A stretch of 64,000 nt of DNA, from positions 1 through 64,000 of the forward strand of contig JBEWZL010000063.1 of the NCBI GenBank assembly GCA_045837725.1, read 5' to 3'. Shown here one piece after another: positions 56,004 to 64,000 of this stretch; within the stretch, counting starts at the first letter, position 1; every line of letters begins with the position of its first letter. The translations under genes were made by a program, and so were the position numbers. This DNA is from Vermamoeba vermiformis. Lineage: Eukaryota; Tubulinea; Echinamoebida. Below the pieces are notes generated by a model that saw nothing but the letters and a program-made list of their open reading frames with translations, did no database searches and was not told where the DNA came from.

Positions 56004-58954
56004 TTAATCGTCCTCATCTGCTCCGTCCTCGTTCTCAAAGTTAACTTTCTGATTGCGGTACATATCAGCGACTTGAGCACCTGTGGTGGCTTGTTCAGGA
56101 GCCTTATCATCGCGCACTCTTATGAAACGAGGGAAACGCAAGCCAATGCCTTTAACTTCGGAGATCTGCGGTAGATTCGTTAGCTCGCTTGAACACTGAT
56201 GACGGGTTTCTATTGGTACTTACCAAGCCAACGCCACCCATATGAACAGGAGATAACGACAAATCGGCAGCACGAACTTCCCAAACTTGGGCAGCGGAGA
56301 ACCATACATCCGGCTTCAAAGAGTCGCCTAGGCGATAGTAGTTTGGTTTATCGGCTATAACATGGTCTTGCAACGACTTGGTAAGTTGATCGAACATGGC
56401 ATCGCTGAAGCCAGTACCGGTCTAAAATATTCAAGAGGGATCAGATCCAGCTCGCGATTGAAAAGGTGTTTGTTATTAATAACTATGATGGAAGTACTTA
56501 CCTTGCAAACTGATTGGAATTCTTCCGCTTCTTCGTCGTAACAAGCAAGCAAGAAAGCACCAAACAAGCCAGTACGTTTGCCTTTACCGTACCACGCGCC
56601 AATAGGCACCAGATCCAAAGTGTCGGTCATACCGTTCAAGTAATCCTTCTTCAACTATAATATAATTAAATAATTAGAATTGAAAGTAGGGACAAAAATG
56701 ATCTGGATGCGCTAAAACAATTTGTAACGTACCTTCAACCAGTTGTAAGAACGCTTGGCAATTTCGTAACAGCTATCAGGACCTTCGAGGGTCTTAACCA
56801 TGAGACCTTCAGTTTGGTTCTCAACAGCTTCGTTCAAGTAGGCTTGGATCTCCTCAACTTCTTCCAAGTCCTTCTTTTGTACGAACATAAATGTGCCTTG
56901 AACTTCTTGGAAACTCTCGTACAATCTCTCGCGACGGACATGAAGTTCTTCGGTAATTAACGATTCTCCGTTCAAGTAGAGCAGATCGAAGGCTTGCAAG
57001 CAGACATCGACCTTAATGTCCTCCAATTTGACTTCCTATATTAATTGTTAATTAGGGAGCTCGTTGGTGACAAGAAGCGCCATCTTTTACCTTTCTGGCT
57101 CGAGTGCTGAGCACTTGGAAAGTTCGGATCTTGTTTGTAGCGCGATCAAAAGCAACAGCTTCGCAATCCAAAATAAACGAAGTAACGCCTTCTTTGGTGA
57201 CCTACGATATAAAGCAATTATTAATCGATTTCTAGTCAAAATGAAAAGAGATCGCGGATCTAGTTGACCGTTACATACCTTTGGCAAGAAGTTGATAATA
57301 TCGGGGAACTTAGGGGTTGTATCTTCCAAGTTTCTGCTGAAGATCTTGACGGTTCCATCAGCGAGCTTGTGGATCTGAGTACGTTCACCGTCGTACTTGT
57401 ACTCGCAAGTAAATTTCTTGCCTTGCAAACGTTCTAAGACCTGACCGATGTCCTTTGAGGGCTGCGCTAACATAGGCTCGACTGGAATGCCCAATGTCAA
57501 GTGAATATGCTTAGATAAGTTCCAAACTCCTTCTTTCAAAGCAACGGGGATGATCTTTTCCCAATTAGGCAAGCAGCTAGAACAGCGTTAAATGATTTCC
57601 TTTTATGGAAGTATTATCGAACTTACTTGTATGCGCCTTGAAGGCTTGAAACAGCTTCGGCTAATTCTTCCTTAGTTGGTTTTTTCTTTTCGACAAATGC
57701 GAGTGCGTGGGCAAGAGCAGCCTAATGATAGTTCAGTGAAAACAGTTAATGAAACAATGCGATAGAGCACGTACGACTACAGTCTTGGGACCCATGTTGA
57801 TGCGAATCTTGCCCTGGAGCAGTCTGACAATGAACTGAGCCTCGCTCTCACGGCACGATACCAACAACTGACGCACGCGATCCTGCTTCTTGCGCACGGA
57901 CTACAAACGTTTGGTTAAGCACGAAGCCAATATGATTATATGAGGTTACTTACGGCTTGACCTTGTTCCTTTGCAATAGCTTTAAGACTGGCTACGACGT
58001 TTTGCACGGTCAAGGGCTTCGGTGCAACCAGCGTGCGCACGTTGTGTCCGCAGGCCTGTGCTACTAAACCCAAGTCACCAAGCTTTTTATAATCAGCGGT
58101 GATCATTTGCTTAGATCGGCCTGTAGCTTCGATAATAGCCTTAATAATTAGAGACTCGCCAAGACCGAGTTCTACTCCTTCGTAAGCAGGGAACAACTAC
58201 ATCCAAAAATGTCAACAAAATCTATTCATAAAGAAAATATGCGCACCTGATTGGCAGCCAAAGAAACACAGCCCAGCAAATCAGCGGGGTTTTGGACAAT
58301 AACACAGATCAAGAAGTCACGCAACAGATCGATTTGCACCAAACGAGCGCGTGTCTTTTGAATCTCGCTGAAAGTACGAGCAAGAGCCAAGAATGGTACA
58401 CTAAGATTAATATATTAATAAGATCGCGAGATAAGATTGCGACTTACGGCTCATCTGGTTTCCACAACTTAGAAACTTCGTGTAAAGTGTAGCTGTCTCT
58501 GTTATGATAAAAAATATTTAAATAATATGAAAAAATACTAAAATTGTCGAGGTAATTACCTGGCTCCAATAATACCGTCGCCAGTGCTGGTGTCTTTTTC
58601 AGATTTCGGCGAAGTTGGCTTGTTATTATTAGCAGGCTTTGTCTCAATATTTAGAGTATTAATATTTTCGTTCTCTTTTTCGTCTAATAATTCGTCCAAG
58701 TCATTTTTTTCAGCAGATTCGTCTTCATTTTTCTTTAATCGTTTGAAAGCTTAATACAAATATTAATATTGATGGAATGGAACACACAGTCATACCTCTT
58801 GCGTCTGGCGCTTCCATTTCGTCGGCTTTACGTTTCTTTCCCGCGATCGCTGGGCTTGACGCATCCGATTTCTTAGTGAAAAAGCTAATAAAGCGTAAGC
58901 GTAAGCTAGCACAACTACTTCTACAAATTACCTAGCAATCGACTTCTGTGCCAT
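56004..58954 (-). CDS. LIG1: DNA ligase I
   Basis: Starts MAQKS; across the first intron this gives the PCNA box QKSIASFFTKKS, then a basic [10 protein letters not shown] stretch and an acidic tail. The DNA-binding domain includes [20 protein letters not shown]. The nucleotidyl-transferase core has [11 protein letters not shown] and the adenylated-lysine motif [49 protein letters not shown] and [10 protein letters not shown]. The OB fold follows ([27 protein letters not shown]), and the end is an acidic tail EDGADEDD. About fourteen exons, roughly 760 residues. It seals Okazaki fragments on PCNA. All ligase motifs seem intact. Confidence 0.96.
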
Positions 58955-59102
58955 TGTTTCAAAAATATTCATAAAAATGACCGTTTCTTCCTTCATTTAT
59001 TTTGTTTTTTGCGCGGGAACACTTTATCAGGGACAAACGGATAAGGAACAACCATTGGTTTGGTAGGTAAATAATTATTTATTTTTAATTAATTTATTCT
59101 AG

Positions 59103-59171
59103 ATGGACGTACCAGAACGGGTAGATTCGCAACAGCTTGAAAAAGAAAATCCGGATTTCAGTTTCTTTGCG
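59103..59171 (+). other. orphan exon-like stretch
   Basis: An ATG at 59103, preceded by TTTATTCTAG, opens MDVPERVDSQQLEKENPDFS and then meets a donor-like GCG|GTAAAT at 59171. No continuing exon is visible before the antisense Rap gene. It could be the first exon of a gene whose remainder lies beyond the Rap gene, or a remnant. The opening MDVP resembles that of the P-loop protein at 40223, which may be chance. Confidence 0.25.
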
Positions 59172-59209
59172 GTAAATCCCCGCCATACATTTATATTTCA
59201 CAATATTAA

Positions 59210-59767
59210 TTACGAGATTATACACCTCCTCTTCTTCCTCCCCTCCTGGAAACGGCCGTTTGGGAGCTTTGCCACTTGTCGGACGAGATCAAAAAAAATC
59301 GCATCAATGTTTTCTCCAGTCTTAGCAGACGCCTCGTAAAAAGGGCAGTTAAATTCCTTCGCTAGTTGTTCACCTTTTTCACGAGCCACCACTCTGTTTT
59401 CTTCAAGATCGTGTTTATTGCCGACCAAGACCATTGGGATGTTCTCGGTATCTTTGATGTGTATTATTTGCTGTCTAATATTTATAAGCTCCTCAAAAGT
59501 GGATTCGGAGCTGATCGAGTAAATCAGCATAAAACCGTGCCCATTTTTCAAATACAGATCTCGCATTGCAGCGAATTGTTCTGTGCCAGCAGTATCGAGA
59601 ATTAATAGCAAAATTTGCTCGCCGTCGATTTCTACAATTTTTCTGTATTCTTCTACAATAGTTGGGTCATAGGCTTTTATGAAGGAGCCTTGCACGAACT
59701 GCACCGTGATGGATGACTTGCCGGCACCAACAGAGCCCAGAACAACTAACGAGAGCTGTCGTGTCAT
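59210..59767 (-). CDS. Rap-like small GTPase with Val at the Gly12 position
   Basis: A single exon of 185 residues from [11 protein letters not shown]. Switch I is [11 protein letters not shown]; switch II is [20 protein letters not shown] with Thr at the place of Ras Gln61, the Rap hallmark; NKHD and SAK motifs bind guanine. The P-loop reads GSVGAGKSS, so residue 13 here (Gly12 in Rap/Ras numbering) is Val. The C-terminus has a basic patch (GRKKRR) and a CAAX box CIIS, expected to be farnesylated. Rap proteins govern adhesion and cytoskeleton. Nearly all other genes here have introns, so this may be a retrocopy. The frame is open and well conserved, so I take it as functional. Confidence 0.93.
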   Translation of the reverse strand: MTRQLSLVVLGSVGAGKSSITVQFVQGSFIKAYDPTIVEEYRKIVEIDGEQILLLILDTAGTEQFAAMRDLYLKNGHGFMLIYSISSESTFEELINIRQQIIHIKDTENIPMVLVGNKHDLEENRVVAREKGEQLAKEFNCPFYEASAKTGENIDAIFFDLVRQVAKLPNGRFQEGRKKRRCIIS

Positions 59768-59974
59768 ACGTCCGGTCGATTTAAAAAAAAGGAAATCAAA
59801 ATTGCAATTGAAATTGAATTTAATTGTTGGAATGCGCAAACACACGAGTTTTTATTGCCAATATTCCACGCTCCAATTGTAAGCTTGCATTATTTATTTT
59901 CCCTCCTAATGAACTATTAACGGCAGTTCTAAATCGTAATAAATTACAGTGCGACTTCATCAATCTAATAATAT

Positions 59975-62611
59975 TTATTTAATTAAGTAAAGCAAAAAAA
60001 GAGCCACTGCTATAATATTAGAAAATATTATACCAGCATTTGCTTGAGATACAGCGTTGGGCGAGTTCGACAGCGGAGCAACTGGATCTGACGAAGGTGA
60101 ACTTGGGAGAGGCACGACGCCGATATTATCTATTGGAATCTGTGTGAATGCCAATGCAAATGAACTTCCACATTTAGAGCTAATGACATCAGATTGCAGG
60201 TGGAAGTCACGCGAGCCGGCATCCACAAAGTCGTTGGCGGTCAAATTATAGCAAGATTCGAAGAGCTCAACACGACCAGTGTAGTTGAAATTTCCGCATA
60301 GGAAGGTATTTTGCGTGCAGTTAACGAAAATGTTCGTTCCGATTTGATTTCCGTGGGGTGCTTGTGGATCCTCCTCCAAATCGAGGGACCGTTAGTATTC
60401 GACCTGAAAGTCTGATACTTACATCAAGAATAGTATAGAGGGTAGGAAAAGCATTGCGCCATAGATCCGATTGATAAGGAACAGCGAACAAGTTGCTCAT
60501 CAATGTGTCGTTGTTTCCATTTGGTCCGCATATGCCTTTGCCACGGGCATCAACGAGAATAGCCGTAGACGAGCCAATGAATATGTTATTGAAAATATCA
60601 CTGTCCCTGCCACCTCCGAGAAGAATTCCCTGCAGAGGATAATTGACAAATTATTCTAATGGAGGAAAGATGGTGGCAACATACCCGGTAGACGTTGTAA
60701 AAAATGTTGCCGTAGATCGAGCCAGAGCTGTATTGATCGTCAAAATAGACTCCTGTTGCACCGAGATTACCAGGTCCAATGATATTACTACATAGAACAA
60801 GGTACGTTAGCAAAGTTTTGGTACTTTTGGATCCGCGTTAGATCTCGCTTACTAGAACAAATTGTGTTTGACGACGGTACCGCGACGAGTCCAATCTCTT
60901 CCTGAATAGAAGGCCCCGACATCTCCTGTTTCGAGGCACACCTAACATCGTCATTAAAAACATGCTAATTGTTTGACGGTACTCAAAAGTGACTCACATC
61001 GTGGACAATATTGTATTGCAGTGTGTGATAGTTGCCAGTCCACATCAGCGCTGTATGAGGGCTATTATACATCTCGTTGTGTTCGACGGTAATTCCAACG
61101 CCGTTAATGTTGAAAGCAGGTTGCACAGTCTTCGACAACCGACTAAAATTTCGCACGACGTTGTTCCGAGCAACGTGGTCTGAACAGGTTAGCTTGATTC
61201 GTCTGAACATTACTATATTGGCAACTTACTAGATCGGGTCAGATTGGCGCGAGTTCCTCCGTTCAAAATAACTCCGCAGTTTCCAGGACCGCTAATGGTA
61301 CATCGCTCAACGACAATGTTCTCGGGGCCGCTTAAATTCATTGCATGCGTGCCCAAGTTGCGAACTGTCAACCCTGAAAAAGTGACCTACACCTCAGCCT
61401 GTTAGCATTTTCAAAAGAAGTGGGGAAAACTTACGTTTCGTAAGTTGGATCCTATCAGTCCCTAAAATCATTATTACAAAAAATTTGATTAAGTAAGTTA
61501 TTTCACGTACGTCTTTTCTCGAAGCTTCAATAGTGAGTCCTTGCAAAGTGAAGAACTGCACATCGGTCAATGTGACGACAGTGTTGGCGACAGAAACAAC
61601 AGAGTCATTTTGAGTGTAGTCAGTCGAGGGCGGCCAAAAATAGATCTTTTTGTTGGTACGATCGATGTAGTACTCGCCAGGCATGTCAAGTTCCGACAAA
61701 AAGTTTTGAAGGTAGAATCGTTGGTCCACCGCAAAGCCATAACTTGTGGCCGAGTTAGCAACAAACGATACATTTGAACCACCCAAGCTGTTAATCTGGC
61801 CGATCGAGATAAAACTACCAAAAAAGTTAGTTACACGGAGAAGTGTCAAAGTGTCAAAGTGTCACTTACTCGTCGGCCCAGTCGTAGTACCAGTAACCAA
61901 AGGCCCAAGGATCCGATTCCAACTGCCAATTAGCGACATTGTTCGTCTTGCTGTCAAACGAAACTTTATTCGAGGAACTATCATACGAAGATATTCTGAG
62001 AAAGTCCTGTCGTAAGTTAGATTAGAAGAAGTGGTTTATTATGATTTTTATTTTTTTTTTTTTTGGTTTTTTTTTTTTTTTGGTTTTTTTTTTTTAGAAG
62101 GTAATTTCGGAAAGTAATCATTGTGAATCCATTTGATTGAGCTTGCAAGTTGCTCTAAATTTACCTGTATGTGATATGAGTGCTCGCGGTGCCTGAGTCT
62201 TGCGAGGCGAAAGCGAGCGGAGTCGAGACAAAGTACAGTCCGGCTCTGATCTCAACGAAAATTTCTATTTACGCGGTTAATAACAAATAATCAAATAATT
62301 ATTATAACGAAGTTCACTACACGTGAGATATTGGCAATATTAAATCAATTGTCATGAAATTGAAAAAAATCTTAGCGATACTAATTCGCCAAATTGAATT
62401 GATTATTACCTGAATAATTATCCTTCGTAATATTATTTCTAATATAATTTTGTGCGGCTGATATCGTTTGATAGGGACTGGTCAGCGTCCCATCGCCCGT
62501 CACATCCGATCCTCCTTCAACAGAAACAAAAATTGACAGCTGCTGTTGACAGTACGATATTCCGAGCAAAGTAATTAAAATAAATAAACTTCTAATTAGT
62601 GAGCGACGCAT
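59975..62611 (-). CDS. secreted, probably GPI-anchored right-handed beta-helix protein
   Basis: The ATG at 62611 gives a signal peptide (RRSLIRSLFILITLLGISYC); an in-frame ATG at 62692 is less likely. The mature start (SVEGGSDVTGDGTLTSPYQT) is the usual opening of pectate-lyase-like beta helices, followed by a YIDRTNKKIYFWPP strand pair and many beta-helix turns (LTIEASRKD, NVVRNFSRLSKTVQ, YHTLQYNIVHDV). Several Asn-glycosylation sites are visible. The end is a Ser/Pro/Asn-rich stretch and a hydrophobic tail (GIIFSNIIAVALFLLYLIK), fitting a GPI signal. About ten exons. It may act on polysaccharides, but catalytic residues cannot be assigned. Confidence 0.8.
62049..62096. repeat. poly-T tract in a beta-helix gene intron
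   Basis: Three runs of 13-16 T separated by GG interrupt an intron of the minus-strand gene; on the coding strand this is poly-A with CC. Length is likely variable and may be misassembled. Confidence 0.7.
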
Positions 62612-62902
62612 TGTCTCCCTCTGGCCCTTATTCGAACGAAAAAGTACAATGTAGAGACAAATTCCGAATGTGAACAGAATTTGAAATTTCATGGCATGCG
62701 TTACAACGACATTGCCTTTTTGACTCGTTCATTTAGGTGTTCGTCATTTAAAGCTGGTATAAAAATTAGACGGCGCAGTTGAGACGTATTTAAGCTGGTC
62801 AAAATTTGGTCAACGCCTTAAGTCCTTTTTTTGTCGGGCCAATTTTTTTGAAGACAACCGGTCTTTAATAATAATTTAATTCAATTAATTGTTAAGAACA
62901 CC

Positions 62903-64000
62903 ATGGAAGACAATATTCCAGTTTTCGTAAAAAGCTTAATTGGCGCAACTCAGCGGATTTGGGTTAACAGACGTGAACCTATCCATACTATTCAATGGCC
63001 GATTGCATGTGCCTTCGGCATATCTGGAGAGCGACAGCGTTATGTTTATTGTGGTATAGTTGATACAATAGTCTTCGAAATTTACTTTTAAAAAAATTTA
63101 ATTAATTTGCACAGGTGTTCAGTTAAATCCAGATAGGGCGTTCGAGGATTACGTAAGTGTTTTAAAATATTTATTTTATTTTACTAATTTTAATTCTTCG
63201 CAGAACGTGCAGAGAGGTTAGATCACATTGTATAAATTGAATTTCCATTGCTGACTATTTCCAGACGCTTTTCTCCACGTAGTGGCTCGATTAAGAGGCT
63301 CTGAGGGAGAGAACGCTAATATTTACATCGAACGAGATTGTAAGTCTTTGATGAATTTCGTACTGGATTCGAATCTAACGAAAAAAAACTTAGCAAAGAA
63401 ATACGTAACACCAATAGCCGTACAAATGGCCCAATTGAAACTGGCAGTCCACAGTAATTTTCCTACATCGTTAAAAGAAACCTGGTTAGCGTAAGCGATC
63501 TGAATCTGAATTATTTTTTTCTATTCTTAGCGACTAATTACCTTTTAAGGAGCATTAATTACGACGAAACAATGTATATGACTGAAGCAGTAGTAAAACC
63601 CAAAAAGAAGCAGAAGGACTTGCCGAAAGATGTAAAAAGCTACAAATAATCCAAATAATTATTAATTCACTCTTTTTATCTCTAGTGGGAAAAGCAAGCA
63701 CGCAAAGTGATGCCTGAAACACTTAAAGCTCTCGGATATAATCAACGAAACATTGATCTGGTCATCAAAACTCTGAATCCGGTGGATGCTGCTGTCGCGG
63801 TTGATTGGCTCAAAAAAAATCAGATTATAGAGTAAGATAATTATTAAGTCCTTCCATAGCTATACGAAAGACTAATCATAATGCGGTTCAACAGTAAAAT
63901 TCAGGATCTGGCTCCCTTATTCGAAAAATATCCTGATGTAAGTTGATAGTACAATTAGCCTTATTTGGATATTCTATTTTAACATAATTTCCTTATTAGG
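62903..64000 (+). CDS. ubiquitin-like and UBA domain protein, right end cut by window
   Basis: Starts MEDNIPVFVKSLIGATQRIW, aligning with the first strands of ubiquitin. Across two introns, including a 13-base microexon (63204-63216), it gives GVQLNPDRAFEDYNVQRDAF and VVARLRGS, matching the ubiquitin DYNIQKES..LRLRGG end but with GS instead of GG. A middle domain (NIYIERDCKSLMNFVLDSN) follows, then a UBA domain (LKALGYNQRNIDLVIKTLN and AAVAVDWLKKNQ). UBL plus UBA proteins carry ubiquitylated cargo to the proteasome. The frame continues past 63,930 (QDLAPLFEKYPD) and leaves the window. Confidence 0.8.

Overview
This window comes from the nuclear genome of an intron-rich unicellular eukaryote. 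Most genes are broken by GT-AG introns of about 45-60 bases, often with a CTAAC-type branch site 10-20 bases before the 3' AG. Intergenic spaces are short and CpG is not depleted. The gene content (WASP with WH1, CRIB, WH2 and acidic parts; a Rap-type GTPase; nicastrin; plant-type LxxNxLTGxIP leucine-rich repeats; SH3, C2, FYVE-TBC and an SH2-like domain; a Crinkler/RHS-like P-loop protein) fits an amorphean protist. Amoebozoa is my best guess, with a unicellular opisthokont relative possible. I cannot name a species.

Layout. Positions 1 to about 3,355 are unlike the rest: strongly CpG-poor, TG/CA-rich, with no intron-type genes, a 47-bp tandem repeat built on a 12-bp palindrome, and a duplicated block. 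This segment begins in the middle of a C2-domain exon of the SH3-C2 gene (minus strand, to 4,832), so it is either an insertion or a chimeric contig end. Then follow VPS13 (5.4-15.6 kb, +), DNA polymerase delta subunit POLD3 (15.7-18.1 kb, -), WASP (18.3-20.0 kb, -), a FYVE-TBC Rab GAP (20.4-22.2 kb, -), an HNH-domain protein (22.4-24.7 kb, +), an LRR-like protein (-), a four-helix membrane protein resembling EXPERA (-), a SMYD SET/MYND methyltransferase (-), a small KH-like protein (-), an unknown protein (+), a putatively myristoylated F-box protein and a putatively myristoylated ankyrin protein (both +), CTF8 (-), a small membrane protein (+), nicastrin (36.8-40.0 kb, +), a Crinkler/RHS-like NTPase (+), a Sec7-only ARF-GEF (+), DIS3/RRP44 (44.2-49.7 kb, +), a large protein with an SH2-like domain (+), a membrane LRR protein (-), DNA ligase I (56.0-59.0 kb, -), a Rap-like GTPase (-), a secreted beta-helix protein (-), and a ubiquitin-like/UBA protein running off the right edge (+).

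Themes. Three genes act at the PCNA-bearing replication fork: POLD3, CTF8 and DNA ligase I. Several act in membrane traffic and actin control: VPS13, FYVE-TBC, Sec7, WASP and Rap. Genes lie on both strands with no operon-like order, so the shared themes need not mean co-regulation. I found no CRISPR, rRNA or tRNA gene and no clear viral element. I saw no convincing wholly new system. The best leads are the composition junction, the natural Val at the Gly12 position of Rap, the POLD3 with four PCNA-box-like motifs, the HNH protein, the DIS3 PIN domain with lost acidic residues, and the Crinkler/RHS-like protein.
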